From the NCBI GenBank assembly GCA_963596015.1, contig CAVBJS010000022.1, positions 1-39,501 of the forward strand: a stretch of 39,501 nucleotides of DNA. The letters run 5' to 3'. Position 1 is the stretch's first letter. Every line of letters begins with the position of its first letter. The DNA is from CAG-791 sp963596015 (GTDB taxonomy: Bacteria; Bacillota; Clostridia; Lachnospirales; Lachnospiraceae). The notes under the pieces were generated by a model. That model was not told the DNA's origin. It was given only the letters and a program-made list of their open reading frames with translations, and ran no database searches. Below, in pieces: positions 1 through 8,112 of this stretch. Both the position numbers and the translations under genes were made by a program.

Positions 1-120
1 GGCGAGAGGCAGATCATAAGCAAAACGGCGCAAAGTGCACGGAGCGAGACATCTGTCGCGCTCCGATGCATGGCCGGGTGACGCAAAATCGTCATAGTAA
101 CCTGGCTATCGTTACGTTAG
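1..120. repeat. R1 large palindromic repeat, copy A (right part only, cut by window start)
   Basis: The first 120 bases match the right part of the complete copy at 121-455 almost base for base. This includes the right stem arm around 27-75 and the tail containing GTCATAGTAACCTGGCTATC. The left arm and inner hairpins lie outside the window. Copies A and B are in direct tandem with a 335-bp period (the shared CATGGCCGGG block starts at 69 and at 404). No plausible gene is present. Confidence 0.85.
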
Positions 121-455
121 AATTTGTGGGGATCCGGAGTGACAGCAGAACGTAAACGTAATGCACCGGAGCGCGGAAGAATGGCTCGCACCTTTGCACT
201 GCGCGCCAGTTTTGCATGATCTGCATCGAAGCCGCAGGATGGTATCGGGCACGCTTTCAGAGCGTGCCCGATAGGCCCGTAATGTCTGAGCATCCCCGCA
301 TCAGGCGGAGATGCGAGTTCGGGCCGGCCATCCGAAGGCGAGAGGCAATCATAAGCAAAACGGCGCAAAGTGCATGGTGCGAGACATCTGCTGCGTTCCG
401 ATGCATGGCCGGGTGACGCAAAATTGTCATAGTAACCTGGCTATCGTTACGTTAC
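121..455. repeat. R1 large palindromic repeat, copy B (complete 335-bp unit)
   Basis: This is a complete unit. A left arm starting ATGCACCGG at 161 pairs over about 60 bases, imperfectly, with a right arm ending at 406. Inside are two hairpins: GGGCACGC/GCGTGCCC near 247-269, and a GGCCCG/CGGGCC stem (about 272-325) enclosing a GCATCCCCGC-type hairpin. Small ORFs on both strands here are translations of the palindrome, have no ribosome binding site and are not called as genes. It may be a MITE-like element or encode a structured RNA; neither can be proven from this sequence. Confidence 0.85.
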
Positions 456-545
456 AATTTGTGGGGATCCGGATCGACAGCAGAACGCAAAACGTAATGC
501 ACCGGTGCGAGACATCTGTCGCGCTCCGATGCATGGCCGGGCAAC
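456..545. repeat. R1 repeat, copy C (short form lacking the left arm and inner hairpins)
   Basis: The unit's left flank (GGATCGACAGCAGAACGCAA) runs into ATGCACCGG and then straight into the right arm (TGCGAGACATCTG...), ending at CATGGCCGGG. The left arm, both inner hairpins and the first part of the right arm are missing. The same kind of short form occurs near 38083 and 39113. Confidence 0.75.
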
Positions 546-570
546 ACCATAGCGACATCCCCCGGAAATA

Positions 571-599
571 TTGTCAATCTTATGCCCACGATGTAAGAT
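571..599 (+). promoter_or_regulatory. Sigma-A-type promoter at the head of the glycan locus
   Basis: TTGTCA at 571-576 and TAAGAT at 594-599 are separated by 17 bases. Transcription would start near 606, about 30 bases before the first gene. It is the only good promoter seen between the repeats and the decarboxylase-like gene, so it may drive the first part of the locus. Confidence 0.55.
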
Positions 600-638
600 A
601 GAAAAATCAGAAGAAACCCCACAGAAATGAGGAAATCT

Positions 639-1859
639 ATGCACCCGACACCCTACTATTATATCGATGAGAAAAAGTTAGACAGCGACATCCGCATGCT
701 GAAGGAAGCTATGGAGAAGGCCTGGGGGGAAAATGTGATCCCTTCCTATTCCGTAAAGACCAACGCCCTTCCCTGGCTGCTGGATCATGTCAGGAAACAG
801 GGCTTATATGCAGAAGTAGTCTCCGAGACAGAGGCTGATCTGGCGGCGCGGCTGGGTTTTCCTTTTTCCCATATGATCTATAACGGCCCCATCAAGGACC
901 GGGATACCTTTGAAAAGATCCTGCTGGCAGGGGGCATGGTAAACATGGACTCCTCCCAGGAACCTGTGTGGCTCAAGGAATTGGCAGAAGCCCATCCCAA
1001 TCAGGTGTTTCCGGTGGGCGTGAGGGTTAACTTTGACATACAGCCCCGGATCCCCCGGGAGGTACTGGCGGATGAAGAGGGAAGCCGCTTTGGCTATTGC
1101 TATGAAAACGGAGAGCTGGAAAAGGTGATCGACCGGATCCGGAACATCCCCAATGCCAGACTGGCGGGGCTGCACCTGCATTCCTCCACCAAGTCCCGTT
1201 CCGTCCAGGTATTCGGGGCGCTGGCGGCCATGGCGGTGCAGATCGCTGCAGAGTACAAGTTGGAGCTTTCCTATGTGGATATGGGCGGCGGCTATTTCGG
1301 CGGACGGGCCGATATGCCGGATTACAGAGATTATATGCCTGTCATCGCGGCAGAACTGAAAAAGGGCTTTGACCCGGCAAAGACGGCCCTGATCACCGAG
1401 CCGGGGGTATCCCTGATCTCCGGCTCCTTCAGCTTTGTCACCTCCGTCAAGGATGTAAAGCATATCCGGGAGCACGTGTATGTGGTAACAGACGGTGGAA
1501 GAGTGAATTTAAATCCCCAGGTCACCAGACGCAGCTACCCCCATCACATGGTATATATGGAGCAGCCGGCAACAGAGAGAGAGAGACTGGCATCTCAGAT
1601 GATCTGCGGCTATACCTGCATGGAATATGACCGGCTCTTTGAGGAAAAGGATGCGCCGGCGCTGCAGCCGGGGGATCTGGTGGTCTATGAAACGGCAGGG
1701 GGCTATACCCTGTGCCTGAATCCTCTTTTTATCCGCTATCTGCCTGCCGTGATCGTGGGACAGAGAGACGGTTCCACCTTTGTGGCCAGAGAGCCCTGGA
1801 CCAACGAAGAGTATCTGCAGAAAAACCACTGGGCAGCAGAAGAAGCTGCCGAAAAATAA
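639..1859 (+). CDS. PLP-dependent decarboxylase-like protein (Orn/DAP/Arg decarboxylase 2 family)
   Basis: A 406-residue protein of the fold-type III PLP family that includes diaminopimelate decarboxylase. Visible features are the PLP-lysine motif SYSVKTN near the N terminus, the HLHSST strand, the glycine-rich phosphate-binding GGGYFGG, an EPG motif, and a C-terminal CMEYD where DAP decarboxylase usually has CESGD. That last difference, together with the position in a glycan locus, suggests it is not the housekeeping LysA. A special amino-acid or amine-forming role, as in secondary-metabolite decarboxylases of this family, is possible but unproven. The start at 639 is preferred over the in-frame ATG at 627 because TGAGGA lies 6 bases upstream of it. 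The next gene begins 11 bases after its stop. Confidence 0.8.
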   Translation: MHPTPYYYIDEKKLDSDIRMLKEAMEKAWGENVIPSYSVKTNALPWLLDHVRKQGLYAEVVSETEADLAARLGFPFSHMIYNGPIKDRDTFEKILLAGGMVNMDSSQEPVWLKELAEAHPNQVFPVGVRVNFDIQPRIPREVLADEEGSRFGYCYENGELEKVIDRIRNIPNARLAGLHLHSSTKSRSVQVFGALAAMAVQIAAEYKLELSYVDMGGGYFGGRADMPDYRDYMPVIAAELKKGFDPAKTALITEPGVSLISGSFSFVTSVKDVKHIREHVYVVTDGGRVNLNPQVTRRSYPHHMVYMEQPATERERLASQMICGYTCMEYDRLFEEKDAPALQPGDLVVYETAGGYTLCLNPLFIRYLPAVIVGQRDGSTFVAREPWTNEEYLQKNHWAAEEAAEK

Positions 1860-1870
1860 GAAAGGGATCT

Positions 1871-2956
1871 ATGCACCAGCGAATTTATGTTTGTCATACC
1901 TATTATCATGTATACGTAACCTGCCTTAAGGAGTTGGCGCTGCCAAAGGATCGGCAGGGGAAAGCCACGCTGGTGCTCTCTACCATGTCCAATGATTTCC
2001 GGGACCTGCCAAAGAGAGCGCAGCAATGCCCTCTTTTCGAGCAGGTACTGCTTTTTGAGGAAAAGCAGGACAGCTTTTTCCCGGAATTAAAAGCCCTGAA
2101 AACGGATACGGGAAACCTGGTCCGCAATATGTGGAACCGTATGCGCTTCCTGCGCCGCTTCGGAACCTTGCAGGAGCCCTACGTGCCGGTGGATTTCCGG
2201 GACTATGAGGATATCTATGTCTATTGCGATTCCGATCCCATCGGTTATTATTTATCCTCTCACCATATCCGTTATCATGCCCTGGAAGATGGCCTGGACT
2301 GCCTGAAATACTACGATACAGCTCGCTACGATAACAGAGGACATTTTAATCTGAAGGCCGCCATGGCAAGGCTGGGACTTATTTTTATCCAGAACGGCTA
2401 TGGAAAATATTGCATCGACATGGAAGTAAACGATCTGTCGGCACTGCAGTTCCCGGGACCTAAGTATATCGAGCAGAGCAGAGAAAAACTGGCTGCCGGA
2501 TTGACAGGGGAAGACCGGAAGCTGCTGACAGACCTCTTTATAGAAAACAAGGCGGCACTGCTGCAGCTGCTGGACGAGGCAAAGGAAAAGAACCTGCCTA
2601 CTGTGCTGGTGCTCTCCGAGCCCCTGTGCGATTTAGAGACCAGAAAGCGCCTCTTTGCCGATCTGATCCGGGAAAACGGAACCGTGAACGGCACAAAAGC
2701 CCAGATCATCATAAAACCCCATCCCAGAGATGTGCTGGATTATCGGGTACATTTTCCCGAGCATTTGGTACTGGATCCCTATTTCCCCATGGAAATCCTT
2801 AATTATGTGGAGGGGATCCATTTCGATAAGGTGGTGACGGTCTATACAGTTCCCTCTTCCATCCACTGCGCCGATGAAAAGGTATACCTGGGAGATGACT
2901 TCATGGACCGCTACGAGGCACCGGAGATCCACAGGCAGAATGAACAGATAACTTAG
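1871..2956 (+). CDS. GT52-like glycosyltransferase (bacterial sialyltransferase superfamily)
   Basis: A 361-residue protein. It has the three landmark motifs of bacterial GT52/GT38-type sialyltransferases in order: an acidic-acidic-Gly motif (LEDGL, about residue 139), an HP motif (KPHPR, about 283) and a Ser-Ser motif (VPSSI, about 328). Such enzymes use CMP-activated sugars, usually sialic acid. No NeuA/B/C-type genes are present in this window, so the donor may be made elsewhere or be a different sugar. The start at 1871 is chosen because upstream in-frame codons lie inside the preceding gene and an AAAGGGAT ribosome site precedes this ATG. It is tightly linked to the decarboxylase-like gene, so the two probably share a transcript. 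A TagF-like polyol transferase is the main alternative. Confidence 0.65.
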   Translation: MHQRIYVCHTYYHVYVTCLKELALPKDRQGKATLVLSTMSNDFRDLPKRAQQCPLFEQVLLFEEKQDSFFPELKALKTDTGNLVRNMWNRMRFLRRFGTLQEPYVPVDFRDYEDIYVYCDSDPIGYYLSSHHIRYHALEDGLDCLKYYDTARYDNRGHFNLKAAMARLGLIFIQNGYGKYCIDMEVNDLSALQFPGPKYIEQSREKLAAGLTGEDRKLLTDLFIENKAALLQLLDEAKEKNLPTVLVLSEPLCDLETRKRLFADLIRENGTVNGTKAQIIIKPHPRDVLDYRVHFPEHLVLDPYFPMEILNYVEGIHFDKVVTVYTVPSSIHCADEKVYLGDDFMDRYEAPEIHRQNEQIT

Positions 2957-3184
2957 AAAGATTTGATCACTTGACCGGCATCGATACCGTACAGACGCCG
3001 GCCGAGAGACGTCCCCCAATCCGGATGCCTCTGACAGGACCCGCCGCCCGGACGGGGCTGTACAGTACCTCCGGGTCTGCACGGACAAGTTTGGCATATG
3101 GAAAGCCATCTGATATAATAGAAGACTGCAGTTAAAGACTGCGGCAAGGAAGCATAAATTTCCACAGGACAGGAATATAAATAC
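2957..3184 (+). other. Intergenic region carrying the promoter of the ABC flippase
   Basis: A 228-base gap with no convincing ORF. It contains GC-rich short inverted stretches around 2975-3075, loosely like the GGCAGG-containing hairpins seen elsewhere in the window. The promoter at 3091-3119 is its main feature. Confidence 0.5.
3091..3119 (+). promoter_or_regulatory. Strong sigma-A promoter before the ABC flippase
   Basis: TTGGCA at 3091-3096 and a perfect TATAAT at 3114-3119, with an ideal 17-base spacer. Transcription would start near 3126 and leave a leader of about 60 bases before the ATG at 3185. Confidence 0.75.
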
Positions 3185-4939
3185 ATGATAAGAGACCTTA
3201 AGAAACTGAATCTTCTATTGAGTACACAGCAGAAGGCCAAAATGGCCGGCATCCTGGTGATGATGCTCATCGGCGGCGTGCTGGAGACCCTGGGTATCGC
3301 TCTGATCGTTCCCATCATCATGGTGATCATCAGCCCGGAGGCCATCGAAAAAAACGAATATCATATGGGAGATATCTATCATGCCCTGGGGATGGAGAGC
3401 ACCATGCAGTTTGCGGTGACCATGATGGTGGCCATCATCCTGGTCTTTGTGATCAAGAATATCTTTCTGTATTTCCAGAATGTGGTACAGCTGCGGTTTA
3501 TCTATACCAACCAGTTCGATACCAGCAACCGCATGATGATCAATTTCATGAAGCGTCCCTATGAGTATTACCTGAACGCGGATACTTCCGTGATCCAGCG
3601 AAATATCACCTCGGATATCAACAACGTGTTTGCGTTGGTACTGACCATATTGCAGCTGATCTCTGAGGGTATCGTCTTTATCTGTCTGGTGATCGTGCTG
3701 CTGTATATGGATGCGGTGATGACCATTTCCATCGCCGGTCTTCTGCTGGTGGTGCTGCTGGTGATCAAGATCATTATCAAGCCTATCATGTTCCGGGCCG
3801 GTAAGGAGAACCAGGATTATTACAGCGGTCTTTACAAGTGGATCGACCAGTCTGTTATGGGCATCAAGGAGATCAAGATCGCCAATAAAGAGAATTATTT
3901 CATTAATTCTTATGCCAAATGCGGCGAGGGCTATGTCAATGCCGTACAGAAATACAATATTTACAATTCTACCCCCAGACTGCTGATCGAGACGGTATGC
4001 ATCGCCGGCCTGGTGGGCTATATGCTGCTGATGATGCTGCGCGGCACGGATACCAATGATCTGGTGGCTTCCATTTCCGTTCTGGCGGCGGCTTCCACCA
4101 GGCTTCTTCCCTCCGCCAACCGCATCAACAATTACCTGACCAGCCTGGCTTATTTTGAGCCCTTCCTGGATAATGTCAGCGACAATCTCCAGGCGGAGAT
4201 CCACGACAGCAGCATTTCCTACAATGCAGCGGATTATAAGGTTAAGACAGAGATAGAAAAACTGCCGGTAGAGAAGGAGATCACTTTAAAGGATATTACT
4301 TACAAATATCCCAATTCCGACACGTATGTATTCTGCCATGCGGATATGACCATACCCATCGGAGAATCAGTGGGGATCGTGGGGACATCCGGTGCCGGCA
4401 AGACCACCATTGTGGATATCATGCTGGGACTTTTGCAGGTGGAGACGGGACAGATCCTGGCAGACGGTGTGGAAGTAAGAGACCACTATCAGGGGTGGCT
4501 TAAGAATATCGGCTATATCCCCCAGACCATCTTTATGCTGGATACCACCATTCGCAAGAATGTGGCCTTTGGCTACGAGGACGAGGAGATCGACGACGAG
4601 AAGGTATGGCGTGCCTTAAAGGAGGCACAGCTGGATGAGCATGTCCGCTCACTGCCCCAGGGACTGGATACGGAGATCGGAGAGCGGGGTATCCGTCTCT
4701 CCGGCGGACAGCGCCAGCGTATCGGTATTGCCAGAGCACTTTTTGAGGATCCGGAGGTACTGGTGTTGGATGAGGCTACTTCCGCCCTGGACAATGAGAC
4801 AGAGGCTGCCATCATGGATTCCATCAATCACCTCCATGGCAAAAAGACTCTGATCATCATCGCCCATCGCCTCCAGACCATTGAAAAATGCGATCTGGTA
4901 TATCGGGTTAAGGACGGCGGCGTGGTCAGAGAACGGTAA
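3185..4939 (+). CDS. PglK-like ABC flippase (fused membrane and ATPase domains)
   Basis: A 584-residue half-transporter of the type that flips lipid-linked oligosaccharides (PglK/MsbA-like). Residues 1-330 are a hydrophobic domain with about six membrane helices. The ATPase domain carries Walker A GTSGAGKTT (about residue 400), a Q-loop region, the signature LSGGQRQRIGIARAL (about 504), Walker B VLVLDEATSALD (about 525) and an AHRL switch histidine (about 560). All key ATPase residues are intact. Its position beside Pgl-like sugar enzymes supports export of an undecaprenyl-pyrophosphate glycan rather than drug export. It has its own promoter and is followed closely by the acyltransferase gene. 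Confidence 0.85.
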   Translation: MIRDLKKLNLLLSTQQKAKMAGILVMMLIGGVLETLGIALIVPIIMVIISPEAIEKNEYHMGDIYHALGMESTMQFAVTMMVAIILVFVIKNIFLYFQNVVQLRFIYTNQFDTSNRMMINFMKRPYEYYLNADTSVIQRNITSDINNVFALVLTILQLISEGIVFICLVIVLLYMDAVMTISIAGLLLVVLLVIKIIIKPIMFRAGKENQDYYSGLYKWIDQSVMGIKEIKIANKENYFINSYAKCGEGYVNAVQKYNIYNSTPRLLIETVCIAGLVGYMLLMMLRGTDTNDLVASISVLAAASTRLLPSANRINNYLTSLAYFEPFLDNVSDNLQAEIHDSSISYNAADYKVKTEIEKLPVEKEITLKDITYKYPNSDTYVFCHADMTIPIGESVGIVGTSGAGKTTIVDIMLGLLQVETGQILADGVEVRDHYQGWLKNIGYIPQTIFMLDTTIRKNVAFGYEDEEIDDEKVWRALKEAQLDEHVRSLPQGLDTEIGERGIRLSGGQRQRIGIARALFEDPEVLVLDEATSALDNETEAAIMDSINHLHGKKTLIIIAHRLQTIEKCDLVYRVKDGGVVRER

Positions 4940-4954
4940 GAGGTGAGGATGCAA

Positions 4955-6118
4955 ATGGCAAAAAAGCCCAGAGAAGCCAATTTTGAACTGCTGCGGATCC
5001 TGTCCATGTGGATGGTGGTGATCCTGCATACCCTGTCCCGGGCAGATGCTTTGGTGGAGATCGGGATGCCCCTTTCTCCCCTTCGTCTTGTGGGCAATTA
5101 TATGGAAGCCCTTTGCATCGTGGCGGTAAATGTCTATGTGCTGCTCAGTGGCTATTTTCTCTCCGTGACGCCTTTCAGGCTGAAACGGCTGGGGAGGCTT
5201 CTGGCTCAGGTATTCTTTTATGTATGGCTGATCCCGGTATGCATGGTGCTTTTGGGGCAGAGCGTGCAGATCACGGATATCTGGAGCATTTTCCACTATC
5301 TGCTTCCGGTTTCCATGGAGCATTACTGGTTTATCACCGCTTATGTACTTCTTTTTGCCTTCCTGCCGGTACTCAATGCCGGGATTGCCGCCTTGGAGCA
5401 AAAAACCTATCGGAAAATGCTGTGGACGGCGCTTTTCTTTTTCTGCATCCTGAAGAGCATTTGTCCGGTACAGCTGAACACAGACCGGGCCGGTTATGAT
5501 TTCGGCTGGTTTATCTGCCTGTACCTGCTGGCAGCCTATGGGCGCCGCTATGGTTTCTTAAGTCTGCTGCCAGTGAAAATACAGGAGAGAATAAAAAGAA
5601 AGATACAGCATAAAGAGGCGGCAGCCGATGGCAGCAGAAAAAGAAGCGAAGATGCCGGAAAAAGGAGAGCAGGTCTTTGCCTTTATCTGGTGAGTGCCTC
5701 TCTGCTCTGGCTGCTTTCCTGCCTGCTTTGGATCGTTCATGAAAGATACGGCGCGCTGGCCTATTATGCCCAGGTGCCCTTTCACTATAATGCACTGCTG
5801 ACACTGACGGGCGCGCTGGGGATTTTTACATTTTTCCGCTATTGCACCATCCGGGAAGGATGGACAGCCAAGATCATCCGGAAGCTTTCTCCGTATACGC
5901 TGGGGGTCTATCTGATCCATGAACACATGGACTTGCGGGATCGTTGGTTTGGCCTGGTAGAGAAGCTGCTGGGGCAGGTGCCGGAAAATCCCCTGCTCTT
6001 CGTGATATGGGTACTGGCAGCGGCAATCGTGGTTTATGTGGTCTGCACGGCTATTGACTGGGTAAGAAGCAAGGTGTTTCGTTTGATCGGCAGATGTTTG
6101 CCACGGAGATTTTTATAG
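4955..6118 (+). CDS. Acyltransferase family 3 membrane protein (OafA-like)
   Basis: About 387 residues. The N-terminal signature NFELLRILSMWMVVILHTLS, including the conserved His of the membrane domain, and about ten hydrophobic segments mark it as an acyltransferase-3 protein. Such proteins add O-acetyl or similar groups to surface glycans. A basic loop around residues 210-235 (rich in K, R, E) splits the membrane domain. Start codons at 4943 (GTG), 4949 and 4955 are all in frame. 4955 is chosen because GAGG at 4945-4948 lies 6 bases before it. It begins a few bases after the flippase stop, so it is probably co-transcribed. Confidence 0.8.
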   Translation: MAKKPREANFELLRILSMWMVVILHTLSRADALVEIGMPLSPLRLVGNYMEALCIVAVNVYVLLSGYFLSVTPFRLKRLGRLLAQVFFYVWLIPVCMVLLGQSVQITDIWSIFHYLLPVSMEHYWFITAYVLLFAFLPVLNAGIAALEQKTYRKMLWTALFFFCILKSICPVQLNTDRAGYDFGWFICLYLLAAYGRRYGFLSLLPVKIQERIKRKIQHKEAAADGSRKRSEDAGKRRAGLCLYLVSASLLWLLSCLLWIVHERYGALAYYAQVPFHYNALLTLTGALGIFTFFRYCTIREGWTAKIIRKLSPYTLGVYLIHEHMDLRDRWFGLVEKLLGQVPENPLLFVIWVLAAAIVVYVVCTAIDWVRSKVFRLIGRCLPRRFL

Positions 6119-6126
6119 AGGAAGCT

Positions 6127-7905
6127 ATGAGACAGAACATTTTTAAGATCAAGGAAAAATTAAAAGGTCTGCAACAGCCTATGGAAAAGTTCCTCTTTCC
6201 CTTGTTTTTACTGCTGTGGCCTTTAGTGGCGGTCGACCAGGGCGTCAATGTTATGGATTCCACCTACAGTCTGGGCAATTACCGCTATGCGGACAGCGTA
6301 GGGGTGATGTGGCGCTTTGCCACTTACCTGGCCAATTGCGTGGGAGAGCTGTTTGACCGGACGCCTTTCGGGAAGACCATGCTGGGCATGAATTTCCTGA
6401 CAGGGCTTTTGGTTTCCGCGGCGGCTTTGACGGTGTATTATGTGCTAAAGCGTATGATGCCCGGCTGGATGATCTTTCTGGGGGAATGGATCGCTATTTC
6501 CCTGTGCTGGTGTCCTACGGTGATCCTGTATAATTACCTGACCTACCTGCTGCTGACTTTGGCGTGTCTGTTTCTTTTTCTGGCAGAGACCTCTGTGCCC
6601 CGGTCATCCCGTTGGTTTGTATTGGCAGGTATCTGTCTGGGACTTAACGTAATGGTGCGCTTTTCCAATGCACCCCAGTGTCTGTTGATCCTTGCCGTAT
6701 GGTTTTATGCTTGGATCACAAAGGAAAAGGCATCTTCCTGCCGGAAAGATATCCTTTTATGTATTCTGGGATATGTGCTTGGATTTGGCATTCCGCTGGT
6801 GGTCATTTTGCTCCGTTATGGGGCCGGCGTTTACGCGGAGATGATCCAGTCGCTCTTTGGCATGACTTCTCAGGCCTCGGATTATACTATGGCGGGGATG
6901 CTGTTCTCCATCGTGGATACCTATCTGCATACCGGAAGATGGATGGCTATCATGGCGGCTGGCGTGGTAATGGGCACTTTGTTTTTGATGATGCCCATCT
7001 GGCGGCGGCAGGAGTGGGCAAAGCGTTTGCTGTACGTGGCAGGCATTTTGCTGATGATCCGTTTCTTTTACGGAAGAGGCATGTTCACCGTTAATTACCA
7101 GGATTACTGGTGTATGTTCCAGTGGGGAATGTGCCTGGTGATCATTGCATGGTTGGTTTGCCTGGCTGCCATAGCAGGGGCGGCCGGTGCTACGTCGGAC
7201 GAGCGGTTTTTGGCGGTGATGACGCTGCTGCTTATCCTGATCACTCCCATCGGCTCCAATAACTATACCTTCCCGCTCTTAAATAATCTTTTCTTCATAG
7301 CCCCCTTTACCCTGTGGATGCTGCGCCGTCTTTGGCAGCATACCAGATACCGGAGAGAGCACGGTGCCTGGCATATCATGGCATTGGCTATTCTGGGGAT
7401 GGTACTGGTGCAGGGGTCCTTATTTCACGTAAGCTTTGCCTTCCGGGATGGTACGGACGGCACGGAAAGGAGCGCACAGGTGACAGGAAACGCTTATCTG
7501 GCAGGGATGAAGACCACACCGGACAATGCCGAGGCATTGAGCGGATTAAGCGGTGCGACAGAGCAGTATGGCCTTACCGGAAAGAAATTGCTGACCTACG
7601 GTAATGTTCCGGGTCTCCATGTGATCCTGGGAATGGAGCCGGCTCTGAGCAATACCTGGCCGGATCTGGACAGCTATCCGGTAGCACAGCTTAAAGAAGA
7701 TCTGCAGGCACTGGATGAGGAAGAGATCTGTCCGGTGATCATCATAGGAAAGCGGGACAGCGCCCAGGCACTGGAGGAACCGGATACCCCGGCAGGCCAG
7801 AAGGCAGTGCTGCTGACAGACTATATGGAAGAAGGTGCCTACAGTCTGGTTTATGAAAATGAGGAATTTGCCCTCTACATGAACCCGGCCGTGGGAGCGA
7901 GATAA
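6127..7905 (+). CDS. Polytopic membrane protein, probable GT-C-type glycosyltransferase
   Basis: 592 residues with many membrane helices and a soluble C-terminal domain from about residue 465. Just after the first helix there is an acidic loop, VDQGVNVMDSTYSLGNY, resembling the first extracytoplasmic loop of GT-C enzymes, where catalytic Asp residues sit. Such enzymes use polyprenyl-phosphate sugars on the outer face. Sequence identity to a named family cannot be judged by eye. The start at 6127 is chosen over 6094 because GAGGAAG lies just before it. It follows the acyltransferase by 8 bases. Confidence 0.6.
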   Translation: MRQNIFKIKEKLKGLQQPMEKFLFPLFLLLWPLVAVDQGVNVMDSTYSLGNYRYADSVGVMWRFATYLANCVGELFDRTPFGKTMLGMNFLTGLLVSAAALTVYYVLKRMMPGWMIFLGEWIAISLCWCPTVILYNYLTYLLLTLACLFLFLAETSVPRSSRWFVLAGICLGLNVMVRFSNAPQCLLILAVWFYAWITKEKASSCRKDILLCILGYVLGFGIPLVVILLRYGAGVYAEMIQSLFGMTSQASDYTMAGMLFSIVDTYLHTGRWMAIMAAGVVMGTLFLMMPIWRRQEWAKRLLYVAGILLMIRFFYGRGMFTVNYQDYWCMFQWGMCLVIIAWLVCLAAIAGAAGATSDERFLAVMTLLLILITPIGSNNYTFPLLNNLFFIAPFTLWMLRRLWQHTRYRREHGAWHIMALAILGMVLVQGSLFHVSFAFRDGTDGTERSAQVTGNAYLAGMKTTPDNAEALSGLSGATEQYGLTGKKLLTYGNVPGLHVILGMEPALSNTWPDLDSYPVAQLKEDLQALDEEEICPVIIIGKRDSAQALEEPDTPAGQKAVLLTDYMEEGAYSLVYENEEFALYMNPAVGAR

Positions 7906-7911
7906 AAGATT

Positions 7912-8100
7912 GGAGAATTCGCCTGCGCGAAATTCTTCTCGTGCAGCCGCAGTAGACTGCGGCTGAAGGAGGTTAATCCATAATGATCGCCCGATGGCGA
8001 TCATTATGGATGCCAACAATGCAGAGCATTGTTGGATTATCACATCGGAGAATTCGCCTGCGCGAAATTCTCCTCGTGTAGTCGCAGCAAGCTGCGACTA
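7912..8100 (+). repeat. R2 hairpin cluster upstream of the aminotransferase (two R2 copies plus other hairpins)
   Basis: Two R2 modules (7912-7942 and 8047-8073), each with arms GGAGAATTCGC and GCGAAATTC(T)(T/C)C around a short loop. Each is followed by a gene-side hairpin (7943-7964, CAGCCGCAG/CTGCGGCTG; 8079-8100, TAGTCGCAG/CTGCGACTA) and then an AAGGAGG ribosome site. Between them lie two more perfect hairpins at 7981-8008 and 8012-8034. The cluster lies in the gap between two genes and ends 12 bases before the next start codon. Confidence 0.8.
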
Positions 8101-8112
8101 AAGGAGGTAGCT

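Noticed and set aside
3215..4204. Long minus-strand ORF (329 aa) opposite the ABC flippase
   Set aside because: It mirrors a well-conserved coding gene, is rich in His/Asp/Gln as antisense frames are, and has no ribosome site.
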